Notes under the pieces: generated by a model
What the model saw: the letters and a program-made list of their open reading frames with translations, nothing else
Told to the model about the DNA's origin: nothing
Databases searched by the model: none
Part shown: positions 24,573 through 37,200 of the stretch, piece by piece
Layout of the letters: each line of letters starts with the position of its first letter
Position numbering within the stretch: position 1 is the stretch's first letter
Program-made: the position numbers and the translations under genes
Source of the DNA: Sphagnum compactum
Lineage: Eukaryota > Bryophyta > Sphagnopsida > Sphagnales
NCBI GenBank assembly: GCA_965153455.1
Contig: OZ234503.1
Coordinates: 14,017,118-14,081,117, forward strand
Length of the DNA stretch: 64,000 nt
Direction of reading: 5' to 3'

Positions 24573-27500
24573 TCAGCACGGATTTAACATGGAGTGATGC
24601 AATGCAGCAGCTGATGGACTTGAAGGCAAATCCACTGTAGTTACAGCTGGAATAACACAATGAGGCTCCCCTAGACTTGCAGGTAAGTCAGAAGCTGCTT
24701 GACGTGGAGCAATGTGGTCAATCTTCCCATCACTTGGAGGTGAATTGATGATTACTGCAGATGGAGTGATACGGCGGTGCTTCAGAGGACGAGGACACAC
24801 AGTTACAGAAGAATCCTTTGGAGGTGAGGTAACTGGAACGTGCTCAGCCTTCCCTGTAATCTCTGCAGCAGTGGTTTTGGCTTTCGCCAATAGAACCTCT
24901 GGAAGATAGCTTGCAATATGAGGAGGTATTTCTGAGACAAATACACATGGCAAGCACTCAGGAAACCAGCCCAACACCTGCAAACACCTAATTGCCAACC
25001 TATGTCTGAAGTAAATAATTCCAAAAATGATTGAACACTAATCAAACAGCTATTTGAGGTAGGGATATTAAACTGGACTCGCACATTAGAATATGGAACA
25101 CGATAGCTATGAGGCCTGTTGCTGATGAGAGAGAGAGAGAGCGAACTTTGAGAATGTGACCTTGGCCCTATTAACCCTGCACCTAATTTGGACAGATTTT
25201 CTGCTTGCCAGAACCCACTGGCCACAGATGCATCCAGTTTGGACAGAGCATAAGTAGTTTTGAGTAAGAGAAATCAAGTAGTGGGGAAGAACACAAAAAG
25301 GGTGGCCACCACTATCATCTGAGGCTCACTCCAGTAGCCGCAGAGTGGGACCAAGCTCACTACAAATGGTTTGTGTCAGTCCAGCTTTCATCTATATGCA
25401 GCTCACACAAGCATTGACTTGTCTGTGCATAGCCAAAAATCAAACCCCAGCAATGTTCAGGTTTTGGATTTAGGATAGACATGTGAAAGGACTTGATACA
25501 CTTGAAATGGGCTCCCCCTTTGGATTCACAGGGAACTATCCTCTTTATCTGACATCAAGAATTGCAGAAACCTGAATTTGGAAGGGAAATGGGCTTCATC
25601 AGGAACAGGTAGAAACTTTTCCAGATCCAAGGAAGACCTAGACTACACACAACTGAGAGTGGCAGAAGCCCACAGGGAAGTGGGGAAAGTTGATTAGAAA
25701 TGTACCACTGCAAGGCATCTGCACTCCCAGCTCAGCATCTGTGAAAGAAAATAAACTGCAGTAACCATCTTGTGAGGAAACTGCAACATACTGACCATCT
25801 GCTGACCTGTCAAATGACCACAATACATGAGTACAGCGGTCTCACAACAAATTAGGCACAAAAGTCTCTCACAACAGTTGGCCACTCAAAATCATCCTAG
25901 AAATGCAGGAATGCATATGTCTACTGCAATATAGCTCCACAACCCTGAAAGAGGGGCAGAGAGGAGAAATTGACGCACCATGCAATATCAGTGATTGCAG
26001 CATAATGGAGACCTGCAACAACGACAATTGGGCTGCTGTGCTGTGTATCATATATGAACAGAGAATCAAGTGTTGCCACTGCAAACACCAACCTATACGG
26101 TAGACTGAAGCTTGTGTTATCTGTTTGTGAAGCAGAATAAACTATTAGCCTTCCAATGCAAAATTGAACTGTGATCTGCTGCTGATTTAGTTTGCACCCT
26201 TGAAACCCATCAATGCAAAACTTCATCCAAATGTAGGTCCTATGCACACCTACACCAGAAGGAAAGATGGCCTCTGCACAGAAAAATGGAGACATCCACA
26301 CCCTGAAAGCACCACTGAAAAAGAGTTGGTTCCTATTTAACACTGCAAGTGACAGCTTGATGAAGCGAGTAGTTACCATGATTACACTGCTGTTCTTCTG
26401 GCACGGTTGAGTGAAGAGTGAAGACAAGTGGACAGAAGCGCACAGCTACCACAGGCTTACTTGGACCTGGCAGGTGAAGAGCTGGTCTGCATTATTTTCA
26501 AGGCTCAGTTAGAAAGCTTTTTTAGGTTAGTACCCCACATTCAAGTCTTAATTCAGGTTGCACTTGACTTACTAGAGCTAGGTATTCAAACTGCCAGACC
26601 TAATGGGAAGTCAAGTGATGGTAACAGAATAACTAAAACCCCACTCCTCTGAGATGATTGTAGCTTCAAGGATGTTAAGGTGGATGATGTACCGTGATAG
26701 GTCGTCTCGAGATATCAAGTATGACATGTTGCAGGGTGCAGCCTCAAGAAATGGCTTGTGGATACCTGGATAGCAACAATTTTCACCACAGCCTTCTCAA
26801 TCACAGAACAGATACAACTACTGAGGGAATATGGACCATGTTAAAGGAAATCACCTTAAAACAGGCATTCCTTTATCTACTGCAAATACACTATTCTTGA
26901 ACAAGACATATTGGAACAACATTTTGCTTCAAAGAATTAATTTCCATGGATGCAATGGCGGATAAGACAAAATGTAGCAGCATCCAAAACCTCGATGTGA
27001 CTGCATGGTAATCATACCTGAAGGAACAACCAAGAAAGAAGCATCAGGAGACCATGCAAGCCGCCGGAAAAAGGATGGCAAGGTCTCATCATGGAATAGG
27101 TGGTGCTTTGATGGCCCAGCCTGCTTCAGTCAAACAGAGGATTAGGTTGCGAATGGGCAAGTGGCAAGTCCACTTTGAGATGAAATCAAGGACAAGGAGG
27201 GAGTGCTGGTCAGGCTCACCTTCACAATAGAACCATTCAGATCTGCCTTGTCATTTCGCTTTAAGGGGGCAAGATCTGTCTTTGCAAGGACCTGCTGGCA
27301 TACATAGAAACCTTTGTCTGTTCCCTTGCTAGTGGGCATCATTTGGGATGAATAGATGCGGCAAGTTCGATCAGCACTAAGAGACACCACAAACTGTCCC
27401 GCCGGATCCCATGCCACCCCTTGGACATAGTGAAGATGCTCATTCAGTACTTGCCATGCTTGACCTGCAGAGAGGCAAACATCCATTCATAACTCAGCAA

Positions 27501-28706
27501 AACTCATTAAACCCAGTCTTCATAGCAATTGGATCCAGCACATATCAATAGGTTGAGGAAACAGAAGAAATACCTGTGGAAACTTTCCAGATTATACAGT
27601 GATTGTCCACAGAGCCAGACATCAAGGATGCACTATCTGGAGACCATGCCAAATCCAAAACATCTCTCTGATGCATCCTGCACATGGAAAACCATAGTGA
27701 AGGTTTCCTGAGTTCCTGCCTCATGTTTCCTCCTGTCATCAACTTCGGAAGGGCTAGACATGAGGCCCAACTTCCATATCAGTTCAATCCTCTGCAACAT
27801 GCTTTCAGCTTTGCTACCCGTGACAAGATGCCACATGAAAGAGCCAGAAAGAAAATTCAGGATACTCACACTAATGCTCGGGAAACTTTCCAGCTTGTCT
27901 GATTGTCAGCATTATCAACTTGCCTCCATATCAAAATCTCACCACCTGCATAATTGAAGGGGCAGAAGGTGAGGGAAAGCAATTGGGCCTCTCAATCTTC
28001 ATCATCCTCTTCAAATAAGGCAATCAAGCCACCCAGCATCCCACAGAAGCAGCTTTTCAGAGGAAAATGAGCCCCCATATGTATAACCTAAAATTCCCGA
28101 AACGAAATTTGCAATTAGCAAGGTAGCATACCATCACCGCCTGATGCAAGAAGTTGACCTGCAACAGAAAACAACATTGGATGAGGGTGATATAAGCTTC
28201 TCTCACAATAACCTTTCTCAGATAAAAGCCTTATTTCAAATGCAAGGATAAGCCAGTGTGCCATGGATAATTAGGGTAAGCCAAAAAACACAAACCTGAT
28301 GGTGCAAAGCGCAGTACATTGACTGCTTTGGAATGATATGAGAGTTCTGCTTCAAATTTCACAGTTGGCGCTGCTGCAGCATTCTCCTTTTTTTGTACAG
28401 ACCACAACTGCAAACCCCAGCAGAATAATAAGACAAAATACTACTACTACTCTCTTCCCATCCGGATGTTTATATCTATAACCTTTCCGACTCTATTCTC
28501 ATCATCATCATCACCATCATCATCTTACTGCCTTGTGTCCGATTTCCAAAAGGCAAAAGAGTCGGGAAAATGAAACAGAAAACTGAAGAAACCTTGATGT
28601 CGTGGTCTGCACCAGCAGTGGCAAGCAATCCCGAGGGACTGTGAAAATCAAGTGACAGCACTGGCTGAGAACCGTGCCAAGCGATCTGCACCGTCCCGCC
28701 CTTCAT
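24573..28706 (-). CDS. FAS2: Chromatin assembly factor 1 p60-type WD40 subunit (FAS2)
   Basis: Middle subunit of CAF-1, which deposits histones H3-H4 on newly replicated DNA in the nucleus. Twelve exons (minus strand): 28593-28706, 28296-28407, 28132-28158, 27870-27945, 27574-27677, 27220-27464, 27018-27120, 26693-26765, 26377-26486, 25979-26120, 25706-25806 and 24573-24931. They sum to 1566 nt (521 residues, family about 490-560) with every phase consistent. The start [12 protein letters not shown] and [16 protein letters not shown] are diagnostic. WD40 blades follow: [97 protein letters not shown], and [20 protein letters not shown] with [12 protein letters not shown]. The tail is Pro/Ser-rich with RRITPSAVI, a conserved C-terminal motif. 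Exon 3 is a 27-nt micro-exon. No lesion was seen. Confidence 0.95.
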
Positions 28707-29290
28707 GTTACCTCCACCACGACCGCTCTTTCCCCTTCCCGCAGCACACTTCTTTCTTCTAATCTTCCTCCGCTTGTCTTTCTGTTTCCTTTTCTCAAAC
28801 AGAAAATCTTTTTTGAAACAAAACTTTTTTTTCTTGCACAATCACGTAACCTTGTTCACAATGTCTCTCTTGCTGCCACATTCAACCGCTCCTCGTGGAG
28901 CTTATTATTGTTCTTCTTCCGCTGTCCACCAAATTCTCAAGCTCCATTGCCTCTATCCTATTACTACTTCCCGCTGCCAAAGCTTGACGAAACCCTTTTT
29001 TTTTTTTTGAATATGTAGAACCAACTTCATCCTCTAGATCAGCAGCAATTTCTCGCAACAAAATGCGAAGGAAAAAGCGTCGTGCATTGCAGCTTGCGGA
29101 TCGACCTCGTCTTCGGCAGCAACAGATTTCTTGGGCAAAGAACGAGGAGCTCAAACGGGAGCTCGAAGCTTGCGGGCATCCGTCGAACGACCGGGTGGAG
29201 AAGACGACCCGAAGAAGACACGGGTTATTGAAAGCGCGGGAAAACTTGCTGTGAATTGGGCCAGTGCCCGAGTCTCCCGCCTGCGCTTGG
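28707..29290 (-). promoter_or_regulatory. FAS2 5' leader / promoter region
   Basis: Directly upstream of the FAS2 ATG the DNA is pyrimidine-rich on the plus strand. From about 29030 to 29275 it becomes markedly GC-rich, in contrast to the AT-rich DNA beyond 29300. ORFs on both strands here (for example 29063-29254 plus) are products of the high GC content and match no family I recognise. The location suggests the FAS2 transcription start and core promoter; no TATA box was convincing. Confidence 0.5.
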
Positions 29291-31640
29291 CATATATTTC
29301 CAGTGTTTTTTTCAATTGCCAAATAAATTATGTAACATTTTACTCCACAAGAAATGCAACTAAAAAGGGCGACACAAGGATTTTTAATTTTTTTCTGGCG
29401 ATATATCGCCATTTTTCAACAAAGCAATTGGGGAATTATTATTATTTTTGTTTTTCTAGTGTAATTTCGACTAATTTTTCTCTTTTTTGGGGGATTAAAT
29501 TTTGTCAGATTTTCTATACCCAAAAAATGAAAACACCGCTTCCCTTGGGGAGACTGTTTATATATTATTGTATATATATTATTGCACCCTTTCAATGTTT
29601 TTGTTTATTTTGTATCTTGTTGTGAACTTTTTTAATGAAATAGATTTTTGTTGGCATTTTGCTTAGCAAATCAAGAAAGTAAATAAATATTAATAAAAAC
29701 AAAAATGACATATAGTGAAAATTTACAAAATTTTATCTTTTGAAAATACAAAATTGATTACAACAAAATTATCGTGTCAACACAAAATAATTAAATCATC
29801 ATCACTAATAGTGTAAAACAATGTGGAATCAAATGTGTTTTTAAAATGGTGATTTGAATCAAACAAATTTTCAATTTGGGGTTGCATTCAAAATTGCGGG
29901 TGGATGCATAATGTCACTTTGAGTGGGGATCGTCTTTTCAATCTACAAGGATCCAAACATGTTGAAGTATATGCCAAAATAAAGTAGTTTTCAATAATGT
30001 AAAAAATGAAATGCATGAAAACAAAACCTAAATGTATGTGAAACCTTTTGAAACTAAAATTTAAAATTATATGAATATATATATATATATATCAAATACA
30101 ACATGGGCATGGTTTTAAAGAGCTATGGTGTCTCAACCTTTTTATAATGCATTTTCAATCTACCTTGCAAAATTTCAATGTAATGCACTTGGACATGGTT
30201 TACCGAGCTTAAAAAATGAATTGTAGTTTCCATACATATAAAAACTACAATTTAGAACGTGTTTCCTAACAATGTTGACAACATGTTTTGCAAGGGCTTC
30301 ACATTGTTGTAATTTAAAAGTTCAAATTCTATAAAATGTGTATTGATGTGCATAAAGTAGTGGTGGGTGAGCTTTGGAAAATACATGGTCATTGGTGCAG
30401 TGTGCCTACTCATTCATACATAGGAAACCATCTTGATGCCAAGAATTGTTGCATTTGTGGTCAAAACAATGATTGTGGGTGGGAATACGAAATAAGAAAT
30501 TGAAAATATTCATACTCACCTTCAACTTTCATACATTTTTCCATCATTCATGTTCATCGATTGTTTGATTTGTTGTTAAGAGAAAAGCTAACACCCCAAT
30601 TGCAAAGTATGACATTGTGTCAAGGCCATGGTTTGTCTGCTCCTTCACAACAAATGTTATCTTGACTCACATTGCACCCCTCCTCCATGTCATTCACAAG
30701 TGTTCACTCAATAGTTGATTACATTTGCATAATGTCACTAATACAACATACTTTTAACAAGTTGCAAAATTTGAACTACGACAAGATTGTTTTTAAAGTC
30801 TTTTTTTTGCGATGACATTCAATAGAAACATTTTGTTTGAAATGCCTCCCTTATCCAAAAGCAATCACTGCTCATCATAGATGCAAGGCATGGATAAAAA
30901 ATATGGTGACCACGTTTGGTTGAAGGTGATCACAACCACTATCAAAAATAGTTTTGGTTTGAACTTCAGAAATGTTCATTGTTTGGGTCATTTGTTTTGT
31001 GTGCAAGTAGAGTATGATTGCTTCATATGTTTGGTTGATTGCAACTAGATTGTTTAGAATGGAAAATCAACCCACATGTTGCAAAGCCTTGAATTTTGTT
31101 GGATCAATTTGCACTGCTTAAAATTTTGATTAGATGGCATGTGCATTGGTAATAGGCATTATTTTCATAGTCATATGGAAGGGGTGCAAATGGGCTAATA
31201 GGAATCATTGGCGCCCCTTTAAGTGATTGCTTTTTGGGGGAATATTTTTAGAATATTTTTTTTTAAATAGTTAATTTTTAAAATACCTTTAAAAAACAAT
31301 TTGTACTTTTTGTTAAGGTTGGTGTTAAAAATTTGCCAAAAAATGTCATTTTCAAAGTTTTCCTTCCAACTCCATTTACGAGTCCTTTTACTACTTAAAA
31401 TTAGTGGTTACAAGTTTTTTAAAATTATTTTTGAAGGTCCAAATGTTAATGAAATTATTTCATATTTTGGACATTTATAGAATAAGATATTAAATTTGAT
31501 AATGTGCAAAAATTTAATTTCTTTTCAAGTTAAAATTTTTATTTTATTTTTGGTGTAAAAAACAAAAAATTAAATGGTGGTTACGATTGTTTCAACTCCT
31601 ATTAACATAATTACACTTGAGACAAAATCAATTTATAATG
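29291..31640. other. Intergenic, AT-rich; no gene seen
   Basis: Short ORFs only. It holds an (AT)n run near 30075 and one copy of a dispersed repeat at 29400-29535 (see 45651-45787). Otherwise nothing recognisable. Confidence 0.55.
29400..29535 (+). repeat. Dispersed repeat, copy 1
   Basis: Shares ATTTTTCAACAAAG.AATT, a T-rich link, TCGACTAATTTT, AAATTTTGT.AG.TTT and AAAAAATGA.AA with 45651-45787 in the same orientation. Probable remnant of an AT-rich mobile element. Confidence 0.6.
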
Positions 31641-32420
31641 CCCTAAACCTTGGTCAGATGGCATGTGTTTAATGGTAATTGGTGCAACTTTCATGGGTAT
31701 GAATTTTATTGGGTTATGGATTATGATGTTTATTGGAAATGTTGAAAGAAAGACGAACATACCTACATTTTGATTTCCATATAATGTGATTATTTGTCGA
31801 TATGGAACATAAAGGTTTGGGTCAACTTTGGGTTGTGGGTTGTTATGTGGCATCATTTGTTGGTGAGGCACAAATTGGATGTGATGCATTGTGAAAATAA
31901 TATATGTGAAAACATGGTAAAAACAATATTTGGGGAGAAAGACATAGTGGCGGTTCAGATACATATGGAGGAGCTTGGCATGTGGCCTCAACTTTGGTTA
32001 CAACATGCGACTAATGGCAGTTACATATAACCCAACTACAACCTATGTGATGACAAATCAAAAGAAGAAAACCTTTAAATGCATGTTATTAAGAAGTTAA
32101 GGACCCCAACAAATTATGCTGAAAATTTACGAAGGAGGGTTCAGAAAGATGGTAAGTTGAGGGGATTAAAATCCCATGACTACCACATCTTAATGTAACA
32201 TGTACTTCCCCTTTGCCTTTGCAATCTAATGCAAGAAGAGACACAAATGTCTCTTATTAGCTTAAGTCGGATGTTTACTAAACTTTGCTTAAAGGTGACT
32301 GACCCTAACACCATGCTAGTGCTGAAGACAAAATTTGTTGAAACCATGTCTACTTTAGAGAAGGTCTTCCCTCCTGCATGTTTTGATGTGATGACACATG
32401 TTAAGGGGATAGGTTGATTA
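31640..32420 (+). pseudogene. CACTA/EnSpm transposase (tnp2) relic
   Basis: The plus strand carries a decayed tnp2-type transposase. The best block is LVRHKLDVMHCENNICENMV (31861-31920), equivalent to the LRHNLDVMHIEKN signature. It is followed in shifted frames by LRGLKSHDYHILM (32157-32195), then LPLCLCNLMQEETQMSLISL and TKLCLKVTDPNTMLVLKTKF (32210-32335), and FVETMSTLEKVFPPACFDVM (32333-32395), matching the LE..FPPSFFD.M end of the family. Frameshifts and stops show a dead copy. The second ORF of CACTA elements and the terminal repeats were not found. Confidence 0.8.
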
Positions 32421-33240
32421 CATTGTTTTGGATGAACAAGGCATTTTTAAGATAGGGATTGATCATGGAACATTGTAGGTTTGAATTTTAAATTCTTGTT
32501 GGTTTTGAATCATGATGAAGTGACTTGGGATTGCCCAAAGATGCGAATTTTGGGGAAAATGATTTCATTTTTAGACACACAATTTTGGAATAAGAAAATA
32601 ATTGTAGTTACTTTGTAGTAGAACACCACAGATTATATTTTAGATATACCATAGATGTTATCTTGTTGTTTTGATTTCATTTTAACAGAACATGGGATGT
32701 TGTTGTAATTTTGATTGAATTTTTAGTAAAACAAATAAGTACAAACTTTTGTAATGATTTTCATATCCATATTGTTGTGTCAATTTTCTGTAGTATCAAA
32801 CATGTAATAAAATGAATTATAATCTTGTCTCTAGATTGTTCTACATTGTATTCTGCAGTACAGATTTTGGGTATATGAACTAATCATGAATTTAGTGTTT
32901 TAATGAACTGCAGAGTTAGGTGTGTTCAGAATCAAAGAAAAAATTGTGAATGTGTGCATATTGTAGTACAAATTTGTTGTTACAATAGTGTGGAGTAGTT
33001 CTGCAAGAATTAAATCCACTTCTACCATTTGGTAACCATCTTGCGGGAAATTTTTTCTGTTTCTTTTATAGTAACAAGAAGGTTTTCTAAGTTTTCTATT
33101 GTTTATATTGTATATGAGGGTGTTTAGATCAGTGGTTTTGGTTCTCAATTCATAATTTAAAACGGTATGTTAAAAAGTATTAGAGGTATAAGCGGTTGAT
33201 GTCGTAAGGACTGTAGAACAATCTACATATTTTAAAGACG
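32421..33240. other. AT-rich gap with a TIR-bounded segment
   Basis: No gene. Within it, TAGATTGTTCTACA at 32832-32845 recurs as its exact reverse complement at 33212-33225, bounding a 394-bp segment that could be a non-autonomous DNA transposon. Confidence 0.45.
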
Positions 33241-34420
33241 AAGGATTATGAAACAAGATGAATCGGATGATGATCTAAAGTTTATAGCTACATTGGACTT
33301 GGAGGCAAATTGTCAAATTATTGAAAAATAAATAGAAGACAATTTTGAAAATGGAAAGGAATATGCGGGGATTATAGAAATCGCATATCAAAATTTGATG
33401 TTGGATAGATGAGTTCTAAAAATAGAAGAAAGACCTATAGGGCATAAGTTGTTTCTGCCACAAGAGGTGGTACGGCGTGAAGTATGGATTGGTGGTCTTC
33501 AGAGAAGGCACAATTACAGATGATGATCTCCATGGAAAGATGTAGTCAAATATTCACCCAAATGAATGGGTGCAGTATACTTCTCAGCTACAATCTATGG
33601 TTTAGAATCGTGGAGATCAAGATGGAGTAGGGACTTCTGTAGTACCTGATTAACTGCAAGAAATCTCAAGTCTAAAGTTAGTGACTAGCCAAGGAAAGGA
33701 TATTATAAGAGGTATACAACCTAGGTTTGTGTATCAATATGCATCTCCAGATTACTATGAACCAGTGGAACACTGCAAGGTGGAAGAAAACACCAATATT
33801 GATGTGTTTGAGGAGATTGAGGAAAATTACCTATGATTATTTGAATATGCAGAGGCACAGGTGAATGTGTTGGATGAAGTACCATAATCATACTCACATC
33901 AAGGAAATCCAGAGTTGGATCAAACAAGGTATACAGTCGAAACACGGGATCATGAATCTATCGATTCGAGGTAGTCATATTATTTTCAAAAGTTTGTGAG
34001 GAAGAAGAACATGCAATCATGGATGCTCGTTTTGTGCCTTTCCACATTAGAGCAAATATTGCTAAACATGTGGAGTTATAGAATGTGGCAGGAACATTAA
34101 TGGATCAACCACAAGAACTGGAACCAGGAATTCTTGTAGTTTATAACAAACTAAGAAGCATGGAGTTGGGAAGTTAATTGGGATTACAGAATTGATAGAT
34201 TCATCCATCCATTTAGTTCAAGAGCTGAAAACTAGAGGTGTATTCACATCCACATTTTGCACCACAGAAGATACCAATGGGTAATCATAGGATGGAACAT
34301 TGTCAACCTCGAGTCAAAACAACTTCACCAAGAGTGTCAGAAGTACCAATTGTTAAAATTCGAAGACAACCTGTTGGAATAAAGGTTACTTAATCACTTA
34401 ATGCGATCATAATAACCATA
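33240..34420 (+). mobile_element. Probable 5' part of a gag-bearing retroelement
   Basis: Broken plus-strand frames with many Glu/Gln-rich stretches (for example YYEPVEHCKVEENTNIDVFE near 33750) run into the gag relic that starts at 34424. No specific domain was recognised; assignment rests on position, strand and similar decay. Confidence 0.35.
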
Positions 34421-34423
34421 GGA

Positions 34424-35590
34424 GTGGAATCGTTTATTGCACCCAACATGAATGTTGTTAAAAAAGGAATAATAATTGGATCTGCAACAAACTTGGGTCA
34501 TGGATTCGGTGGATTTTTGGTGAGAAGGAATTTGAGTAAGAGTTTGGGACTACCAACAACGAATATAAAAGTTGTTGGGACACCACAAATGGTGTTTACT
34601 AATCTAATATTAATTATTCATGTAAACAAAACTACAAACCGACCATCGATGAACTCAATAGCTACTAGAAGGTACATGAGTGTAGATGTTGAAAATCCAA
34701 AAGGAAGGTGTCGAGAACCATTTGTCATAACTCAGGGAATTCTCAACCACAGAAATGGCCATTCTATTAAACCAAACAAGGTAGCTTTTAAGTTCTTGAT
34801 TTCAAAAAAGATATTGACCCAGATGCTCATGTTAAAATGTTTAACTCTATAGTGAAGGCAAATGCAGAAATTTTTGAAGAGTATATCATCAATGTGTTTA
34901 GTTATACGCTAAAAAATACAACATCAGACTAGTGCCGTAATTACATGTTAAAATTTTCTAACTGTAATTTTTCAAAGCTTACACATGCATTTTGTAAATG
35001 TCATCAAAAGATTCATAATGACAAGTAAATATACATGGAGTTGAAAAACACGAAACAAGAGGAGACTGAGAGGGTGGGGGTTTACTATGAGTAGATTCAA
35101 AAGTTAGCTCATGGTTTACAAATACCAACCATAGACAATTTCTTAACTACTATGTTTAGAGCAGGCTTGCAATCATACTTCAAAATTGCGACTCCAGGGA
35201 TGAAGCGGTCAACACTCTAACAACATAAGGAGGCAGCAATTTTGTGTGAAGAAGGAATGAATATTGCCAAAACAAGGAGTGCACTATCAATGCCACAAAG
35301 TACAAAACAAATAGCACTACCAAAAACACAAGGTAATACATGGAAAATGACAAGTTGTGCACAAATTGTGAAATGATTAATCACAATGTGGAGACATGCA
35401 GAAAGAAGAAAGAAAAGACAATAGTGGCAACAAAATAAACAACCACAAAAAAATCTTCGTATGCATGTCACATCTATGGTTTGAGTGGACATAAAATGAC
35501 ATTGTCCGAAGTTTACTAAGATGCAGAAGATGTTTCATGAGAAATCTATGACAGTAGCAAAGGTTCAACCTATTGCTGAGACACAAACAA
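34424..35590 (+). pseudogene. Retrotransposon gag relic with CCHC zinc knuckle
   Basis: A 142-codon open stretch (34424-34852) leads, after a frameshift near 34800, into a capsid-like gag region. Segments are DIDPDAHVKMFNSIVKANAE, YMELKNTKQEETERVGVYYE, IQKLAHGLQIPTIDNFLTTM and FRAGLQSYFKIATPGMKRST. A CX2CX4HX4C knuckle follows, CTNCEMINHNVETC near 35360-35400, and then a damaged second knuckle. In-frame stops are numerous. The organisation fits gag of an LTR retrotransposon; no protease, RT or integrase follows within the next 2 kb, so pol is missing or unrecognisable. Confidence 0.7.
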
Positions 35591-35599
35591 TCATCCTAA

Positions 35600-37200
35600 G
35601 CATTAATAACACATTAGTTCATTTGATCAATTTGGAAATGTCTATTATTAACAATAATATTTATTTAAAAATTTAAAATCAAAATAATGATATCAATCAA
35701 ATTAAGGATGATCATAGATGTGTCCAAATATATTATTTAATCCCAATTATTCTTGCATTGCTAAAAGGCTAAAAAAATTTAAATGAATATTATACTTTTG
35801 ACAAACCACAATACATCTTGCGCAACTAGTAACCAATCCATCTAAAATACCAAATTGTGTGCCTTAGTTATTGTGCAACATTTGGGAATCACGTATATGT
35901 GTCCCAAAAAACAATTGGTTAACAATGTAATGCATTTGCCTTGATATTTGATGATTATTAGCCTAGCCCATTTGCAATGAATCATATAAGTGATCAATAA
36001 TATTAAGGAATGTAAAAAAATCATGGACTTAATACTTAGACATTGAACACCAATACATCCTATAGATGTCACATTCAAAAAAAATTATGGTAGCCATAAA
36101 GTCAAATATGAAAATGTTGGACCTTCCTTAATCAAATTTACATAGGGTTTACACATTAAACAATGGCAAATGTAAATAAAATGTGAAAATGTTTACATGT
36201 CACATAATAGTTCCAAATTTGCTCTTGCAATTGCATTTGTTGTTTAGTCATCAAACATCATAAACCCTAACCACCAAACTTTTGTATTATGTGAGGATAT
36301 GTTTGTTGGGTGACAATATACTTGTCAAAAAACCCCATGACAATTAGTACCATCAAGAAAAAATCAAACATGACTAATCAAAGGACAAATAGTTTTCATT
36401 CATAGATATCCAAAAATGTGTATCCTTGAAACTCAAGTTAAGACACGTAGAACAACCTTGCATTCACGAAAGTTTGTAGATAACATTCCAACAATTTCCA
36501 GCCTTGTTAAATATTGTGTATCAACTTAAGGGCAATTGCACCTCCATAGGAATAGTTTAACTATTGAAAAGTTGAGGAAACAATGATCTTTTGTGTAACA
36601 ATTGAATCATGCGTATCATATCCATTAGCAAGTCATTTTAACAATCATAATGTAATTAACATCACTTATTAAAATTATTCGCAAAGATAATAAAACTTAG
36701 GAGTAGAACCTCGAGTTCCCTTGAAACTGAAGGCGACAGTCAAAATGCAGGATGAGACTATGCCAAAGGAAAATAACATAGGAGGAAACTTCGATTTTCT
36801 TGCTTGACCTAAGATGAACCGAGTTCTCTCTTGTTTCATGTGTTTTGTTTGCATCTACATGTTTACCTAGGGACCTACTTATTGTTATGGGATACCTAAA
36901 GGGACTTAGGGAACTACATAAAGCTTATCTAAGGGGTTAGTTTTCATGTGCATTGTTCTTATATCCCTATTGGTGGTTTCTTTCCCCCAAGTTTATTATT
37001 ATTTTTAAACAAAAAAATTTGGGAAATTTTTTATTTTTTTCTTTTTAGTGTAAACTTAAATAATCTTACTATAATTTTGGAATAATTCAGGAACTTTTTG
37101 ATATCACAAATTTGGGCGGAAAAAAAACCCTAACCCCAACATAACATTGTTGGTGCCTACAATAATGGATTGAGCTAAACTTTAGCAATTCACAAGCTAG
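35600..37200. other. Intergenic, AT-rich; no gene seen
   Basis: No recognised protein segment or clear repeat. A weak T-rich similarity to the dispersed repeat of 29400-29535 occurs around 36990-37095. Confidence 0.5.

Noticed and set aside
28882-29412. 176-codon minus-strand ORF upstream of FAS2, and overlapping plus-strand ORFs
   Set aside because: Open because of the GC-rich leader; no recognisable domain and it lies in the probable promoter and 5' UTR.
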